Below, in pieces: positions 34,241 to 44,466 of a DNA stretch of 64,000 nucleotides (positions are counted from its first letter, which is position 1; every line of letters begins with the position of its first letter). A program made the translations under genes and the position numbers. Source of the stretch: Azolla caroliniana (lineage: Eukaryota > Polypodiophyta). The notes beneath the pieces are model-generated. The model had not been told where the DNA came from, did no database searches, and saw only the letters and a program-made list of their open reading frames with translations. The stretch covers positions 21,886,001 through 21,950,000 of the forward strand of contig JBHGNT010000003.1 in NCBI GenBank assembly GCA_043228905.1. The letters run 5' to 3'.

Positions 34241-34874
34241 TGTCGTGAAGAAAACCATCCACAAGCGGAATCGGTGCACCGGAGCGTAGGAACCGGCTCT
34301 TCATGCACGTGCGCCTTATGTTGTACATAGGAGATCCTAGGCAGGTAGATTCGGTAGGTAGGAAGTAAAGGGGAAACGGCTCCTTCCTTGCCTATAAAAG
34401 GAGGGAGACGAGGAGGGGCGAAGGATCGCGGAGAGTCGAGGACGAAGCGTTGTCGGTTTGTAGGCGAAGGCTTCTCTCTCTCTCTGGCTCGCAAACTCCG
34501 TGGTTGCTTTCTGTGCAGGGTTTCGGGAGGCTCGCACTACTCTGAGGAATTCCCGAGTGCTTCCGGCAGCACCTCCAACCTATTCTTTCCTCTCTGTGCG
34601 TTTACGAACAAGCATCGGCATCTGTCCGCCGGCCTGTTCGGTTGTAACAGACTTCGTGCTTCTTGTTGTTTGTTTGTTAATATATATATTTACATACATT
34701 CGTGTCTCTCTGTGTCGCTGTCGCACTCGCGTCTCTGTGTCGAAGGGCCGTGTCCCTGTGAATCTACGTTCGCACCTTGTGGGTCTCTTCCCCTCTCATT
34801 TTCTCTCCTGCTCTTCGGTACAAGACCCCCGAGGTCCCACCTCGTTCCACGCATCCGCGAGGAATACCTCGACA
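34241..34874 (+). repeat. 3' LTR of Gypsy-1
   Basis: 634 bp, carrying the same promoter-like gcctataaaagg near 34389-34400 and the same TG/CA ends as the 5' LTR. Confidence 0.93.
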
Positions 34875-35079
34875 TCGTGCTCACACTCTTCGCCTGGCGG
34901 CGGTTTCAACTGAGAATCACTCTGAAGACCTCACTAAGATGCAAATTGAGCATCGCAAGAGTTGCATGCCACGAGTTATGCAAGATCGTAAAGAAGGGCA
35001 TCACGCCTTTTACCGAGATGGGCGAGTGATCATAAATGATCGCACTACTAATTGACGGCGTGTGGCCCAAGTGACAGAA

Positions 35080-35900
35080 AATGCACTTAGGATGACCTTA
35101 TGGAATTGTAACGGCGCACTCTAGACACACCCTGCCCGCCTAGAGGAGATATTAAAGGTATCAGATATACTTTTCTTGGTAGAAACACACCAAAGCCCAA
35201 ATAGAGGACTCCCACGGGTCGAAGGATTCCGTTGGGAGTCCGCTTTTAGACAAACCTCATGTCGACACACTACCAGGGGATCTGGAGGTGTCGCGATATT
35301 GTTTCGTAGAGAGCTAAATAATAGGATAGAAATTCTGAGGACAAACCCAAAAGCTCGTTTTATGTGGGTGAAAGTCGCCACAAGCAAGGACCAGGCAGTA
35401 TGTTTCGCCATTTGTTACTTTCCCCCAAAAGGATCTCGTTATAATATTGTTGGCTCGGCGAGATTAGTCGATGAAGGAATGCCACATGGGCCTTCCCCAT
35501 ACGAACCTCTATCAGATGACATAATCTGATATTCTTCCCAAGGAGAAGTATTCCTTGTAGGATACTTCAATGCAAGAACCCAATCCCGACAATGCACAGT
35601 ATTTCAGATGAATAGAAACCTAGGAATGGTAAATGTCGATCCTTTAGACATAGGCACCACACGTAGATCAGAGGATCAAGGTGCAGACGCCACGAGCTTG
35701 GCAGTCGGCACCGGATGGTCATATATAATGGTTTAGCCAAGTGGCCGGGCTCAGAAGAGCTCACATGTTTCCCACATAGAGGAGGGGAAAGCACAGTTCA
35801 TTATCTAATAGGACGCCTTGAAGCTAACCACATGATTAACTCCTTCCGGGTGGCCCCATGCCCTATTGGTGCAGACCATAGTTTCTTATACTTTGAGCTA
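35080..35900 (+). pseudogene. LINE endonuclease (APE type), broken
   Basis: Reads LRMTLWNCNGAL then a TAG near 35122, then LEEILKVSDILFLVETHQS, the WN-NG and E-T-H motifs of apurinic-type endonucleases. Further on, VGYFNART stands where the family has G-D-F-N, so a catalytic Asp is lost. A late ADHSFLYFEL matches the closing S/A-D-H motif. Stops and frameshifts lie between 35529 and 35715. The enzyme would nick target DNA for priming; this copy cannot. Confidence 0.7.
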
Positions 35901-37860
35901 AAATGTGATATCTCTAAGGTCACCAACTCTAGTCAACCACGTCATCACACCACAAGACATTTCACACATGAGCTCTCTGACATATACTCTCAACATGTTC
36001 AGGCCCATCTGTCCTCCCTTGATCCCTCCCTACTTTTAGAAAGCCTTAGTACGAAACTCACACACATCCTTCACTCCGCAACGACTAGTAGTTTCCCATA
36101 TACAAAATACTCAAATCAAGGTAAATCAGGATCTATGCCACAAAATAAATGGTATGATGAGGATTGTAGGGACTTACATAGACAACTTACAATATCACAA
36201 CTCAATGGTAGTATTACCTCAATACAAGCTCACAAAGAAATGCTCAAGATGACACGTCGTAAGAGACAGGTGTGGGAGGCATCCCAATATTGGGAACTCT
36301 ACCATATGCTCATGAGTAGCGATTGCGCCACGGCATGGAAGAGACTACGAGAGCCAAGACCACAAACACCCATCGAGGATCTCGAAACTTGGCACACATA
36401 TACAGAGAGACTTTACCAAATCCCAAACCAACCACCCATTCCAATGCCTTCCACACCCCGACCTACCACGGGGTCATAAAGAAATTACAACATAGGAAGT
36501 CCATGGACCACACAGGATTGCGAGCAGAACACATTATATATGCGAGAGAGTGCCTAGCTCCCTTGCTAACTCTAATCTTCAATCGTGCCCTTGCGGAGGG
36601 TTTTCCACCACATTGGACTATGAACACAGTGGCCCCCATACATAAAGGGGGGGACCCCATGGACCCAAATACATATAGGACCATTATGATAGGTCATACC
36701 CTTGCTAAATTATATGGTGCAGTAATGGAAGCAGAGCTTAGCGATTATATGGAGACCCTAAATCTTCGTGCACTTGAACAACCTGGCTTTAGACGAGCCT
36801 TCTCCACCATTGATCATATCTTCACACTTAAATGCTTAATTGACCAAACTAAGGCTCGCAAGAAGAAATTATATTGTTGTTTTGTAAACTTCTGCAAGGC
36901 CTTTGACACAATACCTAGAGAGCGGTTGTTTGATAGGCTTAAAAGCTTGAGGATACCAGATGACATGGTTTGGGCCATCTACGCACTATATGAACAAGTG
37001 ACCGGGTGTGTCCGATGCCCAGGTGGCCTATCCAATTGTTTCACTAGCACTATTGGTGTAAAACAAGGTTGACCCCTATTACCGACACTTTTTGGGTCTA
37101 CATTGATGAGATCACAGATTTTATTGCTCGTAAGGGAGGCAATGGAGTAATCCTTGGGGATACGCAGGTTCGTATCTTGCTCTATGCAGATGACATAGTT
37201 TTGCTCTCTGAATCCGAACACAACCTACAAAGGCACCTTAATGCCTTAGATGACTTTTGTGCACAACGAGGATTGGTAGTGAATCTAGGGAAAACTAAAG
37301 TCCTTATCTTCCACACATTGGCCCAAGTTAGAGCCAAGTGTCACCTAACTATCTCCCATAGCCCAATTGAGGTGGTTGGATCATACATCTATCTCAGAGT
37401 CACTTTCAGTGCTCGCTCAGGTAAATTCTCGATGACACAGGCAACAAAGGATAGACTTACGAGAGGACATGCATCCCTGTCACTCCTAGAGAGACAATGC
37501 CACCAAGCATACTTTCAAGAGCCACGGACTAAAGGGTGGCGCTTTGACTCATTAGTGACCCCCTCCCTCATGTATGCATCAGCGGTTTGGGCTCCAAGAT
37601 TACCATCTTTCATGTGGACGAAATTAGAGAGACCATTGGTGATGATGTTATCACGCCAACTCCGAAGCAAATCAATAGTACCACATGACATTATTAGGGC
37701 TGAGTTCACATTACCCCCAATGTTAATAGAGGCGCTTTTCCAACTTGTATCTTTCTTCATAGGATACATAGCCAACCACATGATAGAATATCTCATCGAG
37801 CCTTTAAGGCCTCTCGATCATTGTATGAGTCCAGTTATACTAGCTCATGGTATGGCATGA
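35901..37860 (+). pseudogene. LINE reverse transcriptase, broken
   Basis: Segments in three frames read PLLTLIFNRALAEGF, TVAPIHKGGDPMDPNTYRTI, CFVNFCKAFDTIPRERLFD, IGVKQG and, after a stop at 37070-37072 and a shift, LLYADDIVLLSESEHNLQRH. The catalytic Y-A-D-D box is intact. In the first palm motif, Asn stands where the Asp of the F-V-D-F type is expected. The stretch 35901-36470 has weaker similarity to the linker before RT. Confidence 0.75.
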
Positions 37861-38042
37861 TGGTGAGTTGGCTTCTTGTGAATGGTCTAGACATTAATAA
37901 CCTACCTCCCCTTAGGTACAACCACACGATTGATAACACTTTAATCTCTCATGAGGACCGCAATAAAGTAATATGCCAAGACATATGGCAAATTTACACT
38001 TGGTATAAATGGATCACCCCATGAGAGCCACTCCCATCTAAA

Positions 38043-38750
38043 ATGTTGTACGATAAGGAACACTTCATGCACTTCTCTGAGTTAGGTTTTATCACGTGGC
38101 CAAAATATCTAGGTGTATTCTTACCACATGCACCAAGGGTTGCCATTGGAAAACTTAGAATATCATCTCACCAACTTGAGATTGAGAATGGTCGTACTAA
38201 TGGAGTCCCTAGGGAGGAAAGGATATGTAGGTTATGTCACATAGAGATAGAGGATGAGTATCACTTTACATGCAAGTGCCCAATCTACGCCGAGATAAGG
38301 GAAAAATACCAAGACATACTTGGTTCCTCTCCCTACCTCCCCAAACTATTAGATATTCTAGATATAAAGAAATTAGGCAAATACATTCTAGAGCTAAAAC
38401 AACACAGAGAGAATAAGTTACAAAATGTTGACAATAATGTTGTTAATGTTCACCAACATGTAACAAATGAAGTTTTTCAGGAACAGGGGGAGCCAATAAA
38501 TGTTGACACACTTGCACCACTCGGCCTTTCCCTTGATGAGGCAGAAAACCAAAGAAGAACCAGACGTCCTCAGGTGCCAGGTTTCAAAGCAACTCAACGT
38601 GGTGTGGAAGCAATAATGAAAATAAGGGAACGTGAGTTACACCGCCTAGAAGCCATGGCTAGGGCACTCTCTACATTGGAACCACGGGTCACACCCACAT
38701 CAAAACCCTTTCACCCCCCACTTCTTTTTGAGAGGCTTGGGTGGAAATAA
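38043..38750 (+). pseudogene. LINE C-terminal region with RVT-type zinc finger
   Basis: Carries ICRLCHIEIEDEYHFTCKC, a Cys/His cluster typical of zinc fingers behind LINE reverse transcriptases, then an Arg-rich tail ending at TAA 38748-38750. It is separated from the RT frame by stops between 37860 and 38043. Confidence 0.6.
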
Positions 38751-38933
38751 AATTAGGATTGGTGTAAAGTCACTTCCTTTATTGAGTATACCACGTATTG
38801 TACACTACTAGAACTCTTTTAGCTTAAGTTCTATATTTACTTTATTTTATTTTAGTTATGATGACTGGATAAATACTCATTTTGTTGTAAACCAATTGTC
38901 TCATGGGCCAAATTTGGCCTTAGAAGACGTTAA

Positions 38934-38935
<2 letters not shown>

Positions 38936-39008
<73 letters not shown>
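38936..39008 (+). repeat. (CT)n microsatellite
   Basis: About 73 bp of pure CT dinucleotides between the LINE 3' part and Copia-3 LTR sequence. It may be the GA-rich end of the minus-strand LTR, as in Copia-2. Confidence 0.95.
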
Positions 39009-39011
<3 letters not shown>

Positions 39012-39346
39012 CAATAGTTACAACTACAACGCAAAGAATGACCAACTACACAAAATCATACTCATAAGTGTTTGCCCTAGGTCATATTTATACTAATATG
39101 ACATTAGGACTATTTATAGGTATAGCCCAAATGGACTCTCAGAAACATATTTACCTATATGTCCCTTCATCCGGTGAGAGGTTCTCACCGGGCCTGCATC
39201 ATCCGGTTCTCACCAGGTCTTCCTTGCCGGGTACTCATCATCCGGTTCTCACTAGGTCTTCCTTGCCGGATACTGATCATCCAGTTCTCACCAGGTCTTC
39301 CTTGTCGGGTACTCATATCCCATCCGGAGGGACCAAAATCCTAACA
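39009..39346 (-). repeat. Copia-3 3' LTR (partial boundary)
   Basis: On the minus strand the LTR starts TGTTAGGATTTTGG at 39346, directly behind a polypurine tract (agggggag, 39356-39349). It has a TATA-type motif cctataaatag near 39120-39110. Inside are three 39-bp tandem units (39197, 39236, 39275). The far end is unclear and may include the (CT)n tract. Confidence 0.7.
39197..39313 (-). repeat. 39-bp tandem repeat, three units
   Basis: Units at 39197-39235, 39236-39274 and 39275-39313 share catccggttctcaccaggtc-like cores with few differences. They lie within the Copia-3 LTR. Confidence 0.9.
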
Positions 39347-39575
39347 AACTCCCCCTTCACTCCGGCATGGGATGCCTCGTCAATCCGATCCGCTTCCGGC
39401 ATGTGTCAAGACTAAGAGAGAGAAAGAGAGAGAAAAAGAGATAGAGAGATAATTGAAAGAGAATTATTATATTGAAGCGTAAAATGGATTACAAAGAGTA
39501 GGCTACAAAATGGCGTTGAACCAATTTAGGTTTGGGATGGGTGGTAGATCCCTATTTATAAGTAATAGAGAACTC

Positions 39576-39710
39576 TCTAGAATATTCTAGGTTATCCTAG
39601 AATGTAGAGTAATCTAGAAGATCTCTAGAGTATTCTAGAAGGTTCTAGTGGTATAGAACACTCTAGAATATTCTAGGTCATTCTAGAATGTAGAGTAATA
39701 TAGAATATTC
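39576..39710 (-). promoter_or_regulatory. Heat-shock-element-like cluster
   Basis: The alternating triplet TTCtaGAAggTTC at 39633-39645 fits the heat-shock factor site exactly. Two-module GAAtaTTC or TTCtaGAA pairs lie at 39580, 39666, 39681 and 39703. On the minus strand they sit upstream of the TATA box at 39560. Function is not shown. Confidence 0.6.
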
Positions 39711-39762
39711 CTATGATATTAGATTTCATATTCTAGAGACTATACATATAAGAATATTAATA

Positions 39763-39823
39763 CAATGGTTAAGGATTTGACATGTGTACAACAAGGTCGT
39801 GGGTTCAAATCCTTAGTGTCATG
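39763..39823 (+). other. tRNA-like fragment inside the solo LTR
   Basis: Reads an A-box-like tacaatggttaagg, then ggtcgtgggttcaaatcc, a good Pol III B box. The cloverleaf is incomplete, so it is a pseudo-tRNA or SINE head rather than a tRNA gene. Confidence 0.4.
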
Positions 39824-40612
39824 ATAACAGTCACATCATGCATCGAAAGGATCATGACAGCATGCATCCAGCTTGTCGGATGTCAGCACCTTGGCCAGCA
39901 TATCCGACCCGTTCTCCTCCGTGTGGATCTTCGTCAGCACGAACTCTCGATCTTCTACTCACCCCCGGATCTAGTGGTACCTGTGTTGGATGTGCTTCAT
40001 TCTGGAATGGTATGTCGCGTTCTTTGCAAGGTGGATGGCACTTTGACTGTCGCAGTAGAGCCGGTATTCCTCTTGCCGGATCCCTAGCTCTCCGTTGAAG
40101 TCCTTCATCCACAATATTTCCTTGCCGACTTCCACAACTGCCATGTACTCCGCCTCCGTGGTTGACAACGCGACCGTCTTCTACAACCTTGACTACCACG
40201 AAACAACTCCCCCTTTATATGTCATAACATATCCCGATGTTGACCGGCTGGTATCCGCATCAGCCGACATATCCGAATCGGTGAAACCGTCAAGTTGAGG
40301 TTTACAATAGCCGAATCGGAGACACATACTTGAGGTGCCTTTCAAATACCAAAGTATCCATTTTACCGCATTCTAGTGCTCCTTGCCGGGATTGCTCATA
40401 AACCGGCTCACCACTCCAACTGCATATCCGATATCCGGTCGGGTACACACCATTGCGTACATTAAGCTCCCAACGATAGAGGCATATGGTATCTTCATCA
40501 TAACCTGCAATTTGCCGGGAGTGTCGATCCGACCGGTTTCGCATCTGACATGTTGAACCGTTGAAGCACCTTTGTCACGTTGTCGTGAAGATTTCCGGCT
40601 ACAGTGTGAAAC

Positions 40613-41160
40613 TGGGGTGGAATAGGGCAAGTCGGTGGTGTGCAACACGTGCACATGTATAGTAGGAGACAACGTATAGAATAAAGGGGTGGCTTTGTCC
40701 CACATTGTAACGCCCTCCCCTCCTTGGTCTATAAAAGGGAGGGAGGGTCCCTTGTTGAGGGGTTGCCCATTTTGTGTCGTAAGGGTATACCATTTTGTGA
40801 AGGGTCTTTCTTTTGTTACGAGTTTCTAGGGTTAGTAACTTCTTTTTCTTCTTCTCCTTCTTGAGAAGTTGGGCGCGACAGCCATGGCGGCGAAGCTCTG
40901 TTAGGGTTAGCTTCTTTTCTTCTAAGCGTAGCTCGACTCGAAGTCGGGGTTGTATCTTTCCCCTTGTAATATATACATACATATCTGTTTGCGCATATTG
41001 GTGTCTCTGGTGGTGTCGGGTGCATAGCCCTCCTTTGTTTCATGTACATAAGAGTCGGTGTAGCACACGTGCTCCCTCTCTTTCTCTCACTCTCTCTCTC
41101 GTGTTCGGATGCCTCTAGTACGTGTCCAGAGTCGGTTTTCTACTTAAATACATTTAGAAT
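40613..41160 (+). promoter_or_regulatory. LTR-like promoter fragment of unknown family
   Basis: Contains ctataaaagggaggg (about 40730-40744) followed by CT-rich stretches and a (TA)n-like run, similar in plan to the Gypsy-1 LTR but not alignable at length by eye. No flanking duplication was found. It could be a truncated LTR. Confidence 0.4.
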
Positions 41161-41172
41161 TTGAAACACATC

Positions 41173-41244
41173 ACCTCTATAGCTCAGTGGTAGAGCGTCA
41201 GTCTTGTAAACTGAAGGTCTTGAGGTCAGTCCTCAATGTGTGCA
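41173..41244 (+). pseudogene. Diverged tRNA-Thr(UGU) copy outside the array
   Basis: Matches the array tRNA through the anticodon arm (tcagtcttgtaaactga). The acceptor ends no longer pair (starts acctcta, ends tgtgtgca) and the T stem is damaged (tgaggtcagtcctcaa). Probably inactive. Confidence 0.75.
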
Positions 41245-41470
41245 AATGTCAATGAGTGTGTTCTTGTATCTTTTTAGGGTTTGAGAGTTCTACAAAACAA
41301 AAAGCAAGATCTTTTGGTAGAAGGTTGATTTCAGTCCCTAGGGCAACTGATCTCAATAAATGTGGTATTCTATCCCTTAATGCTTTGAGTGTTACTCAAA
41401 GCCACGATTAAGATATTTGGTTGAAGGTTGATGTCAATCCTTAGTGGAGGCTTATCTCAATCATCTCTAT
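41245..41470 (+). repeat. Diverged remnant of an array unit
   Basis: Behind the tRNA copy lie two 3'-half-like modules (gtagaaggttgatttcag near 41315; gttgaaggttgatgtcaatccttagtgg near 41420) that resemble the degenerate modules of the array. Confidence 0.55.
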
Positions 41471-43877
41471 AGACGTCAAAACGATAATATCCCTTGAGTG
41501 TCATGTTGCTCGTTGAGGGAAACTCAATACACCATGTAAGCATAAGGCTAAGCACATGCTGAAAAGGTAATTCAATGGTGCATGTTAAAAGAGTTAATGT
41601 TATTTTTATCCTAAAAGAGAGCTCATTTTTGGGTCTATTACTGTGGGGATTCGTACGTCTTGACTTCATCAACAAACAGAGTTGTATGGTAGTGAATAAA
41701 GAGACGCAGAGGAAGTTGTATTACGTGCAGAACTATAATTGATCATGAGATAGGTTTTTCATAGTTTTTCCTATGATGAGTATGCTCAGGTTATTTATGA
41801 AAGGAACGAGTGTATGAATTGCATTATTCAATTCTACGGTGTGTTATCATTTGACCACTTCAAATAAAGCGGTAAAGTGTGAACACACTAGGGCCTACCG
41901 TTTTTCTGCCTATATAAGGAGACTAGCTACCTTCTTCTCAAGGGGAGGATTGACTTATGTTGAGACTATGATAGTGTGGCTATGGCTCTTGTTAGCTAAG
42001 GACGTGTGATCCTTGCAGAACCCTCAACGGTATGGGACATCGAGGAGGTTCAAGTCTATCTCACGTCGTTGCTACGGGATGGTTGACAAGTGGTTGACAC
42101 CCCTCTTCCTTTCTTTGGTCAATACATCCTTATATTTTGCTTGATTAAATAGTTAGATTGTAACATGCCGAAAGTTGAGGATATGCCCCCAACATTGTTC
42201 TTTCTTTTAATCTCATCACTTTATGGAAACGAAAGGCTTTCAAAACTATGTAACCCATGTAATTTGATTTACATTGCCAAATATGTTATAACGCCACGAG
42301 ATTTATATTTGAAAATCTCTTAGAATATTCTTATACTTTCATTTTTAGTTTTATTTGTATCTTCTAGCTTGAAACCATAAGTGATGTTGCTCCAAGGAAG
42401 ATACAACTAGGGAATATGAGAAACTATGAATTTCCTAATGGTCTTAAGTTCGATCATTAGTAAGTTGTGTTTCAATAACACCATACCTTCATATTATGCG
42501 TTTCTTGGAAGTTATTTGTTTCAAGATAGTTCAAGTCACAATTGATACATGAAGTCAATCACTTAGAAATGGTCTCATAGAGTGGGGGAAACCATTAAAC
42601 TAATCACTTACGAAGTAGAGGAAGAAAGAGCCATGTTGCTAGCAATGTTATCATAGAACTTACTCATCGTAATTATAATTTGAGATGGGCAAACATAATA
42701 TTGACTACTCAAAGTGAATGACAATGCATGTTGTAGTGGCAACAATTTTAGGAGTATCCGAGAAAGAAAAAATTCCTCAGCGTTCATAGCATTCAACAAG
42801 AGGAGTAGTTGAAGTACACCTACTCCCTGTGGAGCGAGAGTCAATGTGTGACATGGATAAGGAGTTACTTTCTTCAGGCCTCAATGGAGTAATTGAATTA
42901 CAATATGCCATTATTGATAGGCCCCATACAAAAGCAACACCGCATACAACCAACGAATTCCACAAACTAATGGTGAATGCTAGAGAAACAAGCAAAACCA
43001 CAACCCGTGGTGGGTTATATATACTTGACGATGAAGAAAATTAGGGTGGAGGCATGCCTTCAGAGTATGAGAGAACAAACAAGGAACCAAAACAAAGTCT
43101 CACAAGAGACAAAAAGAGTCAATAATGCCTTGGATCAATGAGAACATGAGACAATAACCCAACTTCCAAATAGCACCTAGGAACAAATATAAAAGGGTAA
43201 GAGTGGAATTGGAGCATTCCATGCAACTCTATAGGTAGCAAAGAGGACATCGATGAAAGGCACAAAGATGAAGATCTTCCATGATAGATGCCCCACATAT
43301 AGATGTGAAGGGGATGTATGATGCCCCACATACATATGCATCCTCACCAATTGAAGATTTGGATCAAACCGAACTGCGAAACTACAGCTTAACAACTTAA
43401 CGCTTTAAACGGTTCGGTTTAAACGGTTTGAAATCGTTGTTAAAACGTTTTTATGGTTTGATGCTTTAGGGTTGTCAGTTGATTATCATTATAATATATA
43501 TTTTTAAATAATCTTTTCATTTTTAAGCCTAATTCTCACATTTTAGGAAAAATCTTTAAAATTTTGAAAAATTAAAATTTGCAAATAATGAAAATTTTTG
43601 AAATTTATAATTGAAGAATTGAAATTTGACTTAATTTGAAAACTAAACCAAACCACGGAACCACGGTTTTAACAGTTAAATGGTTTAACGATCTTGACTT
43701 TTGTAACGGTTCGGTTTAAATGGTTTCGTGGTTCGGTTCAGTTCAAGTTTCAAAAAAAACAATTTAACGGTTCGTTTTAAACTAGTTTGGTTTTGACACT
43801 CTCCTAGGGAACCAAACCAAAGCATTGCTTATTGTTAGATTTGGTGAGTCCAGCAAACCCTGGAGATGGCCGAGCCC
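41471..43877. other. Unassigned 2.4 kb, no gene supported
   Basis: AT-rich sequence with only short open frames and no recognisable motif. From about 43381 on it is rich in aaccgaacc/ggttcggtt words, which suggests decayed terminal-repeat elements of the kind at 43878. Confidence 0.5.
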
Positions 43878-44290
43878 TAGCAATGGGCGCGGTTCGGTTC
43901 GGTTTCAAGGCAAAGAAACGAAACTGAACCGAAATTGAACCGTTTATTTAAAACAAAAACCAAACCAAACCGTTTATGAACTCTCAGTATTGAAACCAAG
44001 CCGAACCATTTAATAAAAAATTTTAAACCTAACCACTTAAATTGAACTAAGTAAACATCTAAATAAACAAAAATACATTAAATTAAATAAGCATTTAGGT
44101 TAAATTTATTAAATCAATAAACTATTAAGGTAAAACAAAAGTTAACCAAAAACCTATAAACCCGAGTTTTAGAACCGAAACCAAACTGATTATCGAAAAT
44201 CCAAACCAAACTAAACCATTAAACCAATAAACTGTTAAACCATGGCTTAACGGCTCAGTTCGGTTTGAGCCGAAACCGTGCCCATTGCTA
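43878..44290. mobile_element. hAT-like MITE
   Basis: 413 bp with terminal inverted repeats TAGCAATGGGC. An 8-bp flanking repeat has one mismatch (ccgagccc at 43870-43877, ccaagccc at 44291-44298). The interior is made of gaaccg/cggttc words and has no frame of note. The TIR and 8-bp duplication fit a non-autonomous hAT element. Confidence 0.7.
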
Positions 44291-44319
44291 CCAAGCCCGA
44301 AGATTTTTGGACATGATGA

Positions 44320-44392
44320 AGGAGGGGCAATTTTGAGAATTTTGGAGAAACATGGAGGAGGAGGGGTATTTTGAGGAATTTTGTGAAAACCT
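44320..44392 (+). promoter_or_regulatory. Promoter-proximal GGAGGGG-T-rich module, two units
   Basis: ggaggggcaattttgagaat and ggaggaggggtattttgagg, each followed by a ggagaaa or gtgaaaacc tail, lie about 75-145 bp upstream of the PPR start codon. Similar modules occur three times before the U2AF65-type gene (59509-59690). Confidence 0.4.
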
Positions 44393-44466
44393 TTGTTAGC
44401 ATATGTGAAGCAGCAGGGAACAAGTAAAAAAAAAAAGCTCTTCTGTTGAGAAGAAGCAGACAGGGT

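Larger units (their letters stand above)
27874..34874 (+). mobile_element. Gypsy-1, Ty3/gypsy-type LTR retrotransposon
   Basis: Seven-kb element with LTRs 27874-28505 and 34241-34874 (TGTCGTGAAG...CTCGACA). The primer-site-like TGGTGAATCGACGTGAAGG lies at 28509-28527, and a polypurine tract (ggtgggggcgga) directly precedes the right LTR. A TCGT repeat flanks the element (27870-27873, 34875-34878), a short 4-bp target duplication. Pol order is protease, RT, RNase H, integrase, the Gypsy order. I see roughly 18-20 differences between the LTRs, so it is older than Copia-2. Open frames are long but broken. Confidence 0.93.
34875..38935 (+). mobile_element. Decayed LINE (non-LTR retrotransposon)
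   Basis: Remains of an endonuclease, a reverse transcriptase and a C-terminal zinc-finger region in the LINE order, on the plus strand but in shifting frames. There is no LTR of its own. The 3' untranslated part runs to the (CT)n tract at 38936. The 5' end is not defined because Gypsy-1 ends at 34874. The clade is uncertain. Confidence 0.8.
39404..39859 (-). mobile_element. Solo LTR with heat-shock-element cluster
   Basis: 456 bp with ends TGTC...GACA, flanked by a perfect 5-bp duplication GCATG (39399-39403 and 39860-39864), and inserted in the 3' end of the Copia-3 pol frame. On the minus strand a cluster of GAA/TTC modules (39710 to 39576) precedes a TATA box, tataaatagg (about 39560-39551). 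No internal retroelement sequence remains, so it is a recombined solo LTR. Its parent family is not in the window. Orientation is inferred from the TATA box. Confidence 0.85.
39357..40605 (-). pseudogene. Copia-3 pol 3' fragment (RT end and RNase H)
   Basis: Minus-strand segments in shifting frames read VLQRFNMSDAKPVGS, SIVGSLMYAMVCTRPDIGYA, ALSTTEAEYMAVVEVGKEIL, YCDSQSAIHLAKNATYHSR and a C-terminal piece ending at TGA 39359-39357, right before the polypurine tract. The solo LTR at 39404-39859 interrupts the last part; taking it out restores continuity. Everything upstream of the RT thumb is missing. RNase H would remove RNA from the hybrid during copying. It is a truncated copy. Confidence 0.8.

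Noticed and set aside
27874-34874. Gypsy-1 as a recent fungal contaminant
   Set aside because: A second, older copy of the same family lies nested among plant Copia elements in this window, so the family is resident in this genome.
38896-39096. Frame encoding a Ser-Leu run
   Set aside because: A translation of the (CT)n microsatellite only.
39763-39823. Functional tRNA gene in the solo LTR
   Set aside because: The B box is good but acceptor and anticodon stems do not form.
41457-43395. Short open frames in the unassigned region
   Set aside because: All under 80 codons, no motif, and base composition like the surrounding AT-rich non-coding DNA.
44446-44466. Extension of the PPR protein by seven residues
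   Set aside because: The upstream codon is TTG; the first ATG in the frame is 44467.
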